Part shown: in pieces, positions 53,405 to 63,329 of the stretch
How positions within the stretch are numbered: the stretch's first letter is position 1
Layout of the letters: each line of letters begins with the position of its first letter
Source of the DNA: Hungatella effluvii
GTDB taxonomy: Bacteria > Bacillota > Clostridia > Lachnospirales > Lachnospiraceae
Assembly (NCBI RefSeq): GCF_003201875.1
Contig: NZ_QJKD01000002.1
Coordinates: forward strand, 552,591-616,590
Direction: 5' to 3'
Length of the DNA stretch: 64,000 nt
Notes under the pieces: model-generated
The model's input: the letters and a program-made list of their open reading frames with translations, nothing else
The model's database searches: none
Told to the model about the DNA's origin: nothing
Made by a program: the position numbers and the translations under genes

Positions 53405-54922
53405 ATGAAACATTTATTACATGCGATGCTTTTTATGGCAGTTATCCTGCTTGCCGGCTGCAGCCAGGATGGAGCGGATTCCGGGGAGGAAGAGGAACGG
53501 CCCATAACACTCTGCTATGAACTGTTTGGCAGCCAGACTGCCGAAGACACCGAGAACGAATGGTACAGGGAGCTGGAGCGCAGGACGGGAGAAAAGATCA
53601 CGGTTCAGAGAATTCCAAGCGTAAACTATGTGAGCCGCATAGAACGCATGACGACGGCGGACAGCCTGCCGATGGCGGTTGCCACCAATGACAGCCTGAT
53701 GTCCTCACCGGTAATGCGCCGCGCCATATCCGCGGGATCATTTTGGAAACTGGATGATTACATAGAGGACTATCCGGCGCTGTATCAGCAGATCGGAGAG
53801 CAGTTCTGGGAGTCAGTCCGGATTGACGGTGCGGTTTACGGTATTCCGAGGCTGCGCATTCAGCCGAGAAATGGACTGTATTACCGGGCGGATTGGGCGC
53901 AGCGGCTGGGGATATCCGAGGTGCGCACATTGGAAGATTTTTATCGTATGCTTACCCGTTTTACCTATGAGGATCCGGACGAAAATGGCAGGGATGATAC
54001 ATACGGTCTGGGATTTTGCTGGACGGATTATGGAAATAAATCCTGGAACGGTATTGCGACTCTGACTACTGTGCTTGGAGGGCCGAACTATTGGGAGTAC
54101 AGGGACAACGCCATGCTGCCCGATTTTTTTACGGAAGAGTATCTGGAGGCGTTAAGGTTTTTTCGCAGGTGCATAAATGAGGGCGTGATGTCAAGAGAGG
54201 CCTCAATCACAACGGTGCAGCAGCGCCAGAAGGATTTTCTTGAAGGAAATACCGGCTGCTGTTTCGGCTGTATTGATGATGCATTGGGGCTGCAGGCGGA
54301 ATTGGAAAGCCGGATTCCCGGCGCTTCCCTGTCGGTGATGACCAGTCTGGAGAATGGTGACAAACGCAGACGGGTCAATTCTGACAGAGGATATAACGGC
54401 ATGTTGATGTTCAATAAATCAGGGGAAGGCGGAATACGGACGGAGGAAGAACTGCGCAGGGTGCTGTCCTTTTTCAACAGTCTGTGCAAACAGGAGGATC
54501 TGTTTACCTACGGCGTGGAGCAGGTGGATTTTGTACAGAATCCGGACGGATCCAAAGAACTTCTGAAAATGGAGGACGGAACACTGAAGCTGAATGCGGA
54601 TATGATGGATTTTACACAGATTTTTACCTTTGACTGCATGACCGGGGCAAGCGAAGACAGTGAGCTGAAACGGCAGATGGAAAAGGTGATGGAAGAGAGC
54701 AGCCCATATCTGGTATTCGATGATGCGGATCTTCTGCAGTCCTCTACTTATATTAAGAAGAAAGAGAGCCTGAACCGGATCATTCAAAATGCATCTATGA
54801 GGTATATTTTAGGAGAAATAGGGGATGAGGAATTTAATGCGGCCCGGGAAGAGTGGCTGGAAGCGGGAGGAACAGAGGTTATTTCGGAATTGACGGAGCA
54901 GTATGAGCTAAAAAAGAAATAA
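53405..54922 (+). CDS. Sugar ABC transporter binding lipoprotein (LplA-like) 1
   Basis: 505 residues after GGAGGAAG. The lipoprotein signal peptide ends at LLAGC with Cys19 as the lipid-modified residue; an acidic linker follows. The body is a type I extracellular solute-binding protein: NEWYRELERRTGEKITVQRIP, FWKLDDYIEDYPALYQQIGEQFW, IDGAVYGIPR and DPDENGRDDTYGLGF are LplA-family hallmarks. It captures an oligosaccharide outside the cell. It is about 30 percent alike, by eye, to the second binding protein of the same operon. A terminator between it and the permease could reduce read-through. Confidence 0.92.
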   Translation: MKHLLHAMLFMAVILLAGCSQDGADSGEEEERPITLCYELFGSQTAEDTENEWYRELERRTGEKITVQRIPSVNYVSRIERMTTADSLPMAVATNDSLMSSPVMRRAISAGSFWKLDDYIEDYPALYQQIGEQFWESVRIDGAVYGIPRLRIQPRNGLYYRADWAQRLGISEVRTLEDFYRMLTRFTYEDPDENGRDDTYGLGFCWTDYGNKSWNGIATLTTVLGGPNYWEYRDNAMLPDFFTEEYLEALRFFRRCINEGVMSREASITTVQQRQKDFLEGNTGCCFGCIDDALGLQAELESRIPGASLSVMTSLENGDKRRRVNSDRGYNGMLMFNKSGEGGIRTEEELRRVLSFFNSLCKQEDLFTYGVEQVDFVQNPDGSKELLKMEDGTLKLNADMMDFTQIFTFDCMTGASEDSELKRQMEKVMEESSPYLVFDDADLLQSSTYIKKKESLNRIIQNASMRYILGEIGDEEFNAAREEWLEAGGTEVISELTEQYELKKK

Positions 54923-54941
54923 ACCAATATTCATAAAAAGG

Positions 54942-54972
54942 ATAAGGATGGAAAAAACATCCTTATTTTTTT
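54942..54972 (+). terminator. Hairpin-T-tract after the first binding protein gene
   Basis: ATAAGGATG pairs with CATCCTTAT around GAAAAAA, then seven T. It lies within the apparent operon and may set a high ratio of binding protein to permease. Confidence 0.75.
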
Positions 54973-55170
54973 GTGCAAAAATACAAGGTAGATGTAAAAA
55001 AGGAGATACTGAGGCTTGACTTGCCTTTTTGATCGTCGAAAAATACCGTTCACTTCCGATTTTGATTGTGCAATACGACATACTGGGCCTGCACTTTTTT
55101 TTAAACTGGCATTACAATAGCAGCATGGCAAAAAAGCCGAACAAAAAGAGGGAAGGAAGGGATTCTCAAG

Positions 55171-56097
55171 GTGAATCACAAACAAAAACAAAAACGGGGT
55201 TGGGCGGAGGCCATTCGAAAGGACTGGATCCTCTATCTGATGATTTTACCCGGCATGCTGTATTTCCTGATATTTAAATACGGTCCGATGTTCGGACTCA
55301 TTACGGCGTTTCAGGATTACAATCCGATGGTAGGGGTTTTGAAAAGCTCCTTTGTAGGATTGAAGCATTTTCGGAGGCTCTGGTCCGATCCAAAATTTCT
55401 GCAGATATTCGCGAATACCCTGCGCCTGGCAGTCTACAACATAATTTTATATTTTCCTCTGCCGATCCTGCTGGCGCTGCTGCTCAATGAATTAAAAAAT
55501 GAGAAGCTGAAGGGAATAATTCAGTCGGTAGTGTATCTGCCCCATTTCGTATCATGGGTTGTGGTGGCCGGCATTTGTTTTACACTGTTTTCTTCACAGA
55601 GCGGTGCGCTGACCGGAGTGCTCTCCGGCATTTTTGGCAGGGATGTCAGTGTATTAAGCGAACCGAATTCATTTGCACCGTTGATTACGTTCCAGGTGAT
55701 ATGGAAAGAAACGGGCTGGGGCACCATCATTTTTCTGGCGGCGTTAGCCGGGGTGGACGTGCAGCTGTATGAAGCGGCGAGGATTGACGGAGCGAACAGA
55801 AGACAGCAGATGTGGCATATCACGTTGCCTGCTTTAAAAGGTGTAATCATTACATTGCTGATCCTGCGAATGGGAAGCTTTTTGAATAACGGGTTTGAAC
55901 AGATCTTCCTGATGCTCAATTCTATGAATCGGGAAGTTGGGGAGGTATTTGATACATATGTTTATCAGATGGCGATCAAAAACGGCAGAGTCAGTTATGG
56001 TACGGCCGTGGGCCTGTTTAAATCCGCAGTCTGTCTGATTTTGGTGTTGATCACAGATAAAATAGCCAAAAAGGCCGGAGAGGAGGGGGTATTCTAG
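55171..56097 (+). CDS. ABC sugar permease, LplB-like
   Basis: 308 residues from GTG 55171, with a GGAAGGAAGGG tract upstream. Six helices are visible, with the opening KDWILYLMILPGMLYFLIFKYGPMFG and the EAA loop YEAARIDGANRRQQMWHITLPAL that contacts the ATPase. It forms the importer channel with the next gene, 1 bp away. No ATPase gene lies in the operon; shared MsmK-type ATPases usually serve such systems. Confidence 0.93.
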   Translation: MNHKQKQKRGWAEAIRKDWILYLMILPGMLYFLIFKYGPMFGLITAFQDYNPMVGVLKSSFVGLKHFRRLWSDPKFLQIFANTLRLAVYNIILYFPLPILLALLLNELKNEKLKGIIQSVVYLPHFVSWVVVAGICFTLFSSQSGALTGVLSGIFGRDVSVLSEPNSFAPLITFQVIWKETGWGTIIFLAALAGVDVQLYEAARIDGANRRQQMWHITLPALKGVIITLLILRMGSFLNNGFEQIFLMLNSMNREVGEVFDTYVYQMAIKNGRVSYGTAVGLFKSAVCLILVLITDKIAKKAGEEGVF

Positions 56098-56098
56098 G

Positions 56099-56995
56099 AT
56101 GGCAGCGAAAAAAAACAATAAAATTAAGGCGTCCGTTGGGAGCCGTGTCTTTGATCTGGTGAATCTGCTGGTGCTGCTTACAGTGGCCTCAGCCTGCCTG
56201 GTGCCGTTTCTGTTTGTAATTGCGGCATCGGTATCCCCGCTGTCAGATATACTGACGAGGAAATTTTTTATCTATCCGATCCATCTGGATTTTTCAACCT
56301 ACAAATATCTGTTTTCCAGCGTGTCTCTGATTAAGAGCATGGGCGTATCCTGTTTTGTGACGCTGGTGGGCACAGTCCTTAGCATGGTGCTGACTCTTAT
56401 GACTGCCTATGTCCTGTCTAAAGATCATCTGAAAGGACGCGGCTTTTTCAATGCGCTCATTGTTTTTACCATGATGTTCAGCGGAGGCATGATACCGACC
56501 TATCTGGTGGTGAACGGCCTTAAGATGACCGATACGCTCTGGGCTCTGTGGCTTCCGGGCTGTATCAGCGCTTATAACACGATACTGATCCGTTCTTCCA
56601 TCAGTGCGCTTCCTAAGGAGCTGGAGGAGGCCGCTGTGGTGGATGGCTGCAATTATTTTCAGAGCTTTCGGCACATCGTCCTGCCGCTGATTAAGCCCGC
56701 AGTAGCCACTTTTTCCCTGTTTTATGCGGTGGGATACTGGAACGACTATTTCGACGCGGTCCTATATGTAAATAATTCGGAACTGTGGCCAATTCAGGTT
56801 TGGCTGCGTCAGATCGTGCTGCTGTCATCCGGCGGATTTTCAGACGCTTCGGCGGTCAGTGACATCGGCTATATACCGCCGCAGAATGTCAGCTATGCGG
56901 TTATAGTATTTGCCACGCTGCCGATCCTTCTGGTGTATCCGTTTGTTCAGAAATGCTTTTCGAAAGGCATGATACTTGGATCTGTCAAGGGGTGA
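56099..56995 (+). CDS. ABC sugar permease, LplC-like
   Basis: 298 residues, six helices; the N-terminus and SDILTRKFFIYPIHLDFSTYKYLF are typical of LplC/YtcP permeases. The EAA loop is LEEAAVVDGCNYFQSFRHIVLPLIKP. It pairs with the LplB-like subunit. It is followed 37 bp later by the second binding protein gene. Confidence 0.93.
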   Translation: MAAKKNNKIKASVGSRVFDLVNLLVLLTVASACLVPFLFVIAASVSPLSDILTRKFFIYPIHLDFSTYKYLFSSVSLIKSMGVSCFVTLVGTVLSMVLTLMTAYVLSKDHLKGRGFFNALIVFTMMFSGGMIPTYLVVNGLKMTDTLWALWLPGCISAYNTILIRSSISALPKELEEAAVVDGCNYFQSFRHIVLPLIKPAVATFSLFYAVGYWNDYFDAVLYVNNSELWPIQVWLRQIVLLSSGGFSDASAVSDIGYIPPQNVSYAVIVFATLPILLVYPFVQKCFSKGMILGSVKG

Positions 56996-57032
56996 TCCGC
57001 TTTCAGATAAAAACAAAAAAAGGAGAATGTAT

Positions 57033-58589
57033 ATGAGAAAAACAACAAAAAAAGGTTTGGCTGCTTTGCTGGCCCTCACAGTTGTGCTGTGCGGGGGATG
57101 CGCATCAAAAGGGCAGAACGCGAAAGAAGCGGAGGGGGACTCTACCGTCCGGTTAACGATTATGCAGGAGCTGTTTTCGGACCAGGCTCCGGATATGGAG
57201 AATAACGCATGGTATAATGCGCTGGAGGAGAAAATGGGCATAGAGATCGAAATCAATTATGTGCCCACGCTGTCCTATGAGGAAAAGGTGACAACGCTGA
57301 TCGCGTCAAAGGGCCTGCCTAAGATCTTTTCCGCCAACGGCAATGTTTTGATGAACAATAACATGATCCAGGCGATGGATGGGGGTGGATTCTGGACTCT
57401 GGACGATTATTTAAAGGATTATCCGAACCTGTACAATTTTATCGGGGAACAGACCTGGGAAAACTGCAAACGTAACGGCAAAATCTATGGCATTCCTAAG
57501 ACCAGGATTCTGGGAAGGTGCGGATATGTGATCCGTCAGGACTGGCTTGATAATCTGGGCCTGGATATGCCCGAGACTTTTGAGGAATTCAAAGAAGTGA
57601 TGAGAGCTTTTACAGAGGATGACCCGGACGGCAACGGCGCCGATGATACTTACGGCTTTGTTTCTTCTTATCAGGGACCGTATAACCGTGAATGGAACGG
57701 GCTGGAATTTTTGGCTGTGGCCATGGGCGCTCCCAATGAATGGAAATATGAGAACGGTGAGATGGTTCCGGATTTCGCGACGGATCAGTGGCTTACGATG
57801 TTAACCTACATAAAGGATATGTATGACGGCGACTATTTGAATAAGGATTTTGCGGAAATCACCGCAAATGACAGAACCAGCGCCTTTGATCAGGGAAAAT
57901 GCGGCGTGATTTTCTGTACAACCGATGATATCAGCACCCGCTCTGCAAATTTGACTCAGGTTGTGCCCGAGGCGGTGTGTAAGGTTGGTTCCGCGCTTCA
58001 TTTTGAAGGGGAAGAACCGAAATGTGTTTCTACAAAAGGTTTTAACGGCCTGGTAATGTTTAACCGCTTTGGTGACGGTGCGATACAGACCGAGGAGGAG
58101 CTGAAAGAAATTTTAGGCATCTATGACAGTCTGTGTACGCAGGAGTATCAGGATTTCATGGCATACGGTGTGGAAGGCGTCCACTATGAGGTTCAGGATG
58201 AAAAGCGGGTTATGATTATGGATAAGAGGACCGGCAAAACACAGCTTAGCATGGATACCGCCGACGGACTGAATCAGAGTTTTCCCTATCCTCCCTATTT
58301 CCGCAAGGACGATGACAGTCAGATGCTGACGGATCTGTATGACTCCATCGAGTACAGAAATCAGCACCTGGTGACCAACGATTCCATCGGGCTGCAGTCG
58401 GATACATATGACGAGCTTTCCAGTGAACTGGATAATATGATGATGGATGCGGATGTGAAATACATAATGGGCAGCATCGACGCAGACGGATACAGGAAAT
58501 GTGTGGACCAGTGGAGAGAACGCGGAGGCGCCGATGTGATTAAAGAATATACGGAGCAGTATGCGGAATATAAGCTGGACGAACAGTAA
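57033..58589 (+). CDS. Sugar ABC transporter binding lipoprotein (LplA-like) 2
   Basis: 518 residues from ATG 57033, seven bases after AGGAG. The signal peptide ends at VLCGGC, with Cys23 (or Cys20) lipid-modified. Solute-binding signatures match the first protein: NNAWYNALEEKMGIEIEINYVP, FWTLDDYLKDYPNLYNFIGEQTW, GKIYGIPKTR and DPDGNGADDTYGFVS. Two different binding proteins for one permease pair suggests either two related glycans or sequential gene duplication. The GH38 gene starts 23 bp downstream. Confidence 0.93.
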   Translation: MRKTTKKGLAALLALTVVLCGGCASKGQNAKEAEGDSTVRLTIMQELFSDQAPDMENNAWYNALEEKMGIEIEINYVPTLSYEEKVTTLIASKGLPKIFSANGNVLMNNNMIQAMDGGGFWTLDDYLKDYPNLYNFIGEQTWENCKRNGKIYGIPKTRILGRCGYVIRQDWLDNLGLDMPETFEEFKEVMRAFTEDDPDGNGADDTYGFVSSYQGPYNREWNGLEFLAVAMGAPNEWKYENGEMVPDFATDQWLTMLTYIKDMYDGDYLNKDFAEITANDRTSAFDQGKCGVIFCTTDDISTRSANLTQVVPEAVCKVGSALHFEGEEPKCVSTKGFNGLVMFNRFGDGAIQTEEELKEILGIYDSLCTQEYQDFMAYGVEGVHYEVQDEKRVMIMDKRTGKTQLSMDTADGLNQSFPYPPYFRKDDDSQMLTDLYDSIEYRNQHLVTNDSIGLQSDTYDELSSELDNMMMDADVKYIMGSIDADGYRKCVDQWRERGGADVIKEYTEQYAEYKLDEQ

Positions 58590-58612
58590 AGACGTAAAAA
58601 AGGAGGGATAAT

Positions 58613-61600
58613 GTGAAGTATTATGAATCCAGAATCCGGACAGTGCTGAATGTGCTGAAGGATGCCTGCAGGACAGAGTATCTGGAAGCACAACAGATCC
58701 GGTACCGCAGCTGCGGCTATGAGATGGACAGTGTGATGAAAGAAGATATCTCCGGATGGAAGATATTTAAAAAAGGAGATACCTGGGGATCGGAGGACGG
58801 ACACGCCTGCTTTGCATTATCCTTTCAGATCCCTCCGATCCACCAGGACCGGCCCGTATGGATGGAGGTGCTAACAAACCTGGATAATTACTGGGATACC
58901 GATAATCCGCAGTTTTTAGTAAACATTGACGGCAGGAACCGGTGCGGCCTGGATGTCAACCACAGGACCTGCAGGATTTCCCCGCGGGCCGAAGCGGGAC
59001 AGCGCTATGATGTGCGCATCTACGCATATCAGAACCACGCTCATTCGGATGTGTCCCTGAAAGTCACCTTTTACGTGCTTAGAGAGGATGTGCAAAAACT
59101 CTTTTACGATCTGCTCGTGCCGTTTGAGGCCGCTGTGCTGCTGCCGGAGGACAGCTATGAAAGACAGCATATGTTGATGCTGCTGAATGAAACGCTCAAT
59201 TGTCTGGATCTGCGCCGGGTTGGCTCCGAACAGTTTTACAGATCGGTGAAGGAGGCTGAGGCGTATCTGGAAGCCCATTATGAAAAGCTCTGCTGCCCGC
59301 AGCCGGCCGTGACGGAGTACTGCATAGGCCACACACATATTGATGTCGCCTGGAAATGGCCGCTCCGCCAGACCGTTGAGAAGGCGGTGAGGAGTTTCCA
59401 CACCGTTCTGGAGCTGATGGATCAGTATCCGGAGTACAGGTTTATGTCCAGCCAGCCGCAGCTCTACGAATTTGTTAAGGAAGAAGATCCGGATCTGTAT
59501 GCGCAGATAAAAGCCGCTGTTAAGGCCGGCCGATGGGAGCCGGAAGGCGGTATGTGGCTGGAACCTGACTGTAATCTGATAAACGGCGAATCCATGGTCC
59601 GGCAGCTCCTTTATGGCCGCAGCTTCTTCTGGCGGGAGTTCGGAGTGCGCTGCGAGATCCTGTGGCTGCCCGACGTATTCGGCTACAGCGCATCCATGCC
59701 CCAAATCCTGAAAAAATCGGGAATCCGTTATTTCATGACCACAAAAATCAGCTGGAATGAAGTGAACCGGATTCCAAACGATACAATGGTATGGAGAGGA
59801 ATTGACGGAACCGGTATCCTGACGTATTTTATAACAACTCAGGAGAATAAAAAGACGCCGGGAGAGGATCCGGACGATTTTACCACCACCTATAACGGTG
59901 AGATCACGCCCAGCCAGGTATCCGGCTGCTGGGAACGCTACAGTAATAAAGGGATGAATCAGGATATTTTAAACTGCTTCGGTTTTGGTGACGGGGGAGG
60001 CGGCGCCACGGCGGACATGCTGGAACAGCACGCCCGGCTGAAAAAGGGCATAACGGGCATCCCGCGGACAAGGCAGGCCTTTGCAAAAGAGTTTTTTCAC
60101 AGGCTGGAGCATAATCTGAAAGACCGGGATGTGCCGGAATGGTCGGGGGAACTGTATTTGGAGTTTCATAGGGGAACCTATACATCCATGGGCAGAAATA
60201 AACGTTATAACCGGCTTTGCGAATGGAAAAACTGTGATGTGGAACAGTTTTCCGTGCTCGGCCGTCTGTTGCGCATCGGTCTTGAGTATCCGAGGGAAGA
60301 CCTGAACCGGTGCTGGAAGCTGACCCTGCTGAATCAGTTTCACGATATCCTGCCGGGTTCTTCGATAAAAGAAGTTTATGAAGACTCAAAAAACCAGTAT
60401 GAAGAAATATTAAGGACGGACAGGCGGAATATTGAGGCGGCGCTGCGGGCTGTGGCGGGCGGGATTCCGGCCATCGGCAGGAGCGCAGTTGTGTTCAATC
60501 CCCTGTATACGGCAGGAGAAGGAATGATCCGGATTGATTCAAACTCGCCTGTGTCCTTAATACGGGACGGTGCGGTATATCCGGGTCAGCTGGCCGAGGA
60601 CGGAGGTTATTTGTTCTGGGTTGACGGGATTTTGCCCAAAGGGTACGGTGTGTTTTCCGTTGAGCCAGCGTCTGCCGGGACAGAGGGAACCCCGGTTAAG
60701 ACAGCAGATGGCGTGATTGATACGCCGTATTACAGGATACGGCTTAATGAGCAGGGGTATCCGGATTCCATCTATGATAAAGAGGCCGGGAGGGAACTGG
60801 TACAGGAAGGAAAATGTGTCAATGAGCTTCAGATATTTGAGGACCGCCCTTCCCAATACGATAACTGGAACTTGGATGCCTCCTATCAGGAAAAAATGTG
60901 GGGCGCCAGGCTGCAGACAGAGCCAAAAGTAGTGGAGACCGGACCTGTGCGGACCTGTATCCGGACCGTGCGCCATTTTCTGGATTCCAGGATACAACAG
61001 GACATGATCGTGTATTCGAAATCGCGGAGAATTGATTTCGTTACGGACGTGGACTGGAGGGAAAGCCAGCTGTTTTTAAAGGCCGCATTTCCGCTGGAGA
61101 TTACGGCGGGCCGTGCCGTGTATGATATCCAGTTCGGCAGTCTGGAACGTCCCACACACATGAATACCAGTTGGGAACAGGCGAAATTCGAAGTCTGCGC
61201 CCACAAATGGGCGGATCTGTCCGAGTACGGATACGGAGCGGCCGTTCTGAATGACTGTAAATACGGGTACGACATCCACGGTTCTGTGATCCGGCTGTCC
61301 CTTCTAAAATCCGGCATATATCCCAATCCGGATGCGGATAAGGAGAAACACCGCTTCACCTATTCCCTATATCCTCATATGGGAGGATATAGGGAGGGAA
61401 AGGTGATAGAGAAGGCATATGAGCTGAACTGCCCGCTTTATGCGGTGCTTACGGGCCCTCATGCGGGCGGCCTGCCTGCCCGCTATTCCATGATAAGCGC
61501 CGACCGGGAAAATATTGTGATCGAGACCATTAAGGAAGCGGAAAATTCGCAGCGGATTGTGATTCGAACCTATGAAGCGTGGGGAAAAAGGACCGCTGTG

Positions 61601-61750
61601 CGTTTTCGTATTGCAGAGGAGATGGGGGAGCGGGTCTTTGACGCCTCTCTGATGGAAGAGGAGGAACAGCAGATCGAATGCGTAAACCATATGTTTTCCG
61701 CAGAGTACGGTCCGTATGAGATAAAGACATTTTTGATCGGAGAGCAATAG
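58613..61750 (+). CDS. GH38 alpha-mannosidase, long MAN2C1/Ams1-like type
   Basis: 1045 residues from GTG 58613, five bases after GGAGGG. An N-terminal beta-rich domain of about 235 residues precedes the catalytic domain: H-x-D in GHTHIDVAWKWPL near residue 240, nucleophile Asp in LWLPDVFGYSASMPQIL near 353, and FHDILPGSS late in the domain. The middle helical and C-terminal beta domains are complete. The layout matches cytosolic class IIC mannosidases. No signal peptide is seen, so it should trim mannose from oligosaccharides brought in by the LplABC importer encoded just upstream. Confidence 0.95.
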   Translation: MKYYESRIRTVLNVLKDACRTEYLEAQQIRYRSCGYEMDSVMKEDISGWKIFKKGDTWGSEDGHACFALSFQIPPIHQDRPVWMEVLTNLDNYWDTDNPQFLVNIDGRNRCGLDVNHRTCRISPRAEAGQRYDVRIYAYQNHAHSDVSLKVTFYVLREDVQKLFYDLLVPFEAAVLLPEDSYERQHMLMLLNETLNCLDLRRVGSEQFYRSVKEAEAYLEAHYEKLCCPQPAVTEYCIGHTHIDVAWKWPLRQTVEKAVRSFHTVLELMDQYPEYRFMSSQPQLYEFVKEEDPDLYAQIKAAVKAGRWEPEGGMWLEPDCNLINGESMVRQLLYGRSFFWREFGVRCEILWLPDVFGYSASMPQILKKSGIRYFMTTKISWNEVNRIPNDTMVWRGIDGTGILTYFITTQENKKTPGEDPDDFTTTYNGEITPSQVSGCWERYSNKGMNQDILNCFGFGDGGGGATADMLEQHARLKKGITGIPRTRQAFAKEFFHRLEHNLKDRDVPEWSGELYLEFHRGTYTSMGRNKRYNRLCEWKNCDVEQFSVLGRLLRIGLEYPREDLNRCWKLTLLNQFHDILPGSSIKEVYEDSKNQYEEILRTDRRNIEAALRAVAGGIPAIGRSAVVFNPLYTAGEGMIRIDSNSPVSLIRDGAVYPGQLAEDGGYLFWVDGILPKGYGVFSVEPASAGTEGTPVKTADGVIDTPYYRIRLNEQGYPDSIYDKEAGRELVQEGKCVNELQIFEDRPSQYDNWNLDASYQEKMWGARLQTEPKVVETGPVRTCIRTVRHFLDSRIQQDMIVYSKSRRIDFVTDVDWRESQLFLKAAFPLEITAGRAVYDIQFGSLERPTHMNTSWEQAKFEVCAHKWADLSEYGYGAAVLNDCKYGYDIHGSVIRLSLLKSGIYPNPDADKEKHRFTYSLYPHMGGYREGKVIEKAYELNCPLYAVLTGPHAGGLPARYSMISADRENIVIETIKEAENSQRIVIRTYEAWGKRTAVRFRIAEEMGERVFDASLMEEEEQQIECVNHMFSAEYGPYEIKTFLIGEQ

Positions 61751-61753
61751 ATT

Positions 61754-61867
61754 TCAGCTGTTGTACATCTCCCGGTACTGGCTTGGAAAACAGCTGGTCT
61801 CATTCAGCAGCATTTTGGCTTTTTTGATGTGTACTTGATTTAAATAGCTGGAGAGGACTCTGCAGCT
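61754..61867 (-). pseudogene. AraC-regulator C-terminal fragment with internal deletion
   Basis: The minus frame reads LSSYLNQVHIKKAKMLLNETS, the linker helix of AraC DNA-binding domains, then jumps to FPSQYREMYNS and stop, the normal C-terminal end. The second helix-turn-helix between them is missing. There is no start. Confidence 0.6.
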
Positions 61868-61977
61868 GTAAGCGCCAGTATAGAATTATACGAAAGCGAG
61901 CTACCATATCTGGGCTGAAGTGTGGCAGAAAGGATTCCAGGCCTATACAGGTGAATTGAAGGAGACCGATTCCAGAA
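61868..61977 (+). other. Unrecognised short open frame in decayed region
   Basis: The plus frame ends HIWAEVWQKGFQAYTGELK then TDSRIQ and TGA at about 61977. It has no start and no family I know. The rest of 61750-62051 shows no gene. Confidence 0.25.
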
Positions 61978-62051
61978 TACAGTGAAGGAAGTTCTGGAGG
62001 TGCAGAACAAATAATGCTGAAAATAACTGAATTACCCCAGACAGCAGCTTA

Positions 62052-62105
62052 AAAACGTGCCCTGAAGCAAACGGTGTTTTTCCGTTTGATCAGGGCGCGT
62101 TTTAT
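62052..62105 (+). terminator. Rho-independent terminator
   Basis: GCCCTGA and CAAACGG pair with TCAGGGC and CCGTTTG in one long stem, followed by CGCGTTTT. It probably belonged to the decayed gene upstream. Confidence 0.75.
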
Positions 62106-62143
62106 AGTATCATGGGGGAATAGGACATTGTATAGGATGTTAA

Positions 62144-62548
62144 CTAGTATTTTTCTGGAACTCGAATATTAGCTGTGTTATGAAACCTATATTTTTCTGA
62201 CATATGTTTCTTCATACGAACCAAATTGTAACGGTAACAATCTGCTAACTCGTCCAATTCCTCTACGGTAAACTGCGAAGCTGCAACTAAAGCCGCTGGA
62301 CGAGTAATTAATACCATTAGCTGTAAGACATGAAGATAACATAATGCCTTTTCTGCATACTCGAAATTAAGTGCCAACTGATGAAGTTTCGTATCATCCG
62401 GTTCTATAACTATAGTGCCTTTACCATTTAGCTTCTTTACGAAACCTCTCTGTTCGAGTTCTGACAATGCCTTTCTGACTGTCGATAAAGAGACATCATA
62501 CTGGCTAGCAAGTTGCTTTTCATAGGGGAGATACATTTCAACAGACAA
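62144..62548 (-). pseudogene. GntR-family regulator, N-terminally truncated
   Basis: 134 residues in the open frame. The helix-turn-helix survives from its middle: LPYEKQLASQYDVSLSTVRKALSELEQRGFVKKLNGKGTIV. The first 25-30 residues of a GntR protein, which contain the first helix, are missing because the frame runs into the YqaJ remnant on the other strand. The C-terminal region is short and unrecognised. It is probably inactive. Confidence 0.6.
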
Positions 62549-62751
62549 AGGAGCAGAAGAAGATCGAGCAGGAGATCAAACTGTTTATGCAGGAACATGG
62601 ATCCGCTGTAGGAGATTGCTATCAAGTGACCTGGAGCGGCGTTGATTCAGCCAGACCCGATACGGCAAAATTGAAAAAGGAGCGCCCGGAGATTTATCAG
62701 AGTTATGTACATGTCAGCCATACAAGGCGCTTTACCGTCAAGGAAGCGTAG
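62539..62751 (+). pseudogene. YqaJ-type phage recombinase, C-terminal fragment
   Basis: The frame ends KLFMQEHGSAVGDCYQVTWSG, VDSARPDTAKLKKERPE, VSHTRRFTVKEA and TAG. This is the C-terminal part of YqaJ/lambda-exonuclease-type prophage nucleases. The nuclease core is lost at the junction with the GntR fragment near 62540. Confidence 0.65.
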
Positions 62752-62765
62752 GAGGCGGATCAACC

Positions 62766-63092
62766 ATGAATATCAGAGAAAAAGCATTGAAAAAAGTAGA
62801 CGGGGAGTATAACGAATTTCGTGACCGCATTCTGGGAATGAAGAGTGCAGAAATATGGGAACGGAGCAGACGGATTCAGTTCTACTGCTATATCTGGGAA
62901 TATTTCGAATATAACAAAAAGATAGGATCATCTGTGCTGGAATATACCGCAGCGCTCAACCATCCGGTACAGATAATGTGGAATTTCTATTTGAAGAATG
63001 AAAACTGCCATTGTGACACATGGGAAGAGATCACGGCGTTGATTCACACGATGATGGAGGCAGAGAAAGGGGAGAAGAATCATGGCAAATGA
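62766..63092 (+). CDS. Prophage-type hypothetical protein
   Basis: 108 residues after AGGAGG. It reads MNIREKALKKVDGEYNEFRDRIL and is rich in aromatic and charged residues, mostly helical. DUF3848-like proteins of phages and integrative elements have this size and pattern, but I cannot confirm it. It lies between the YqaJ and RecT fragments, in the normal place for a small gene of a YqaJ-RecT module, and overlaps the RecT fragment by 11 bp. Confidence 0.6.
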   Translation: MNIREKALKKVDGEYNEFRDRILGMKSAEIWERSRRIQFYCYIWEYFEYNKKIGSSVLEYTAALNHPVQIMWNFYLKNENCHCDTWEEITALIHTMMEAEKGEKNHGK

Positions 63093-63270
63093 TATCAAAG
63101 GCGAGTTAGCAAAGCGTGCGTCCGGATCGGAAGCACAGGCGGTAAAGCTGGCAAAGCTTACACCAGAGTGTTTTCCCCGGATTGCATTGTCAGTGATCAA
63201 AAATACGCCGAAGCTGGCGGAATGCAGCCCCATGAGTTTTATCGCGGCGCTTATAAAGCAGCTATATTAA
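63082..63270 (+). pseudogene. RecT-type single-strand annealing protein, N-terminal fragment
   Basis: 62 residues. ANDIKGELAKRASG and LTPECFPRIALSVIKNTPKLAECSPMSFIAALI match the N-terminus of phage RecT proteins. The frame then goes astray (KQLY, stop) just where the conserved ..QLGLEPGTPLGQ segment should start, so about 200 residues are deleted. Confidence 0.7.
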
Positions 63271-63329
63271 ATTCAATCCAACTGCGATAGAAGAAGCCTC
63301 GGATAAGGGTATCATTATCACACAGATGA

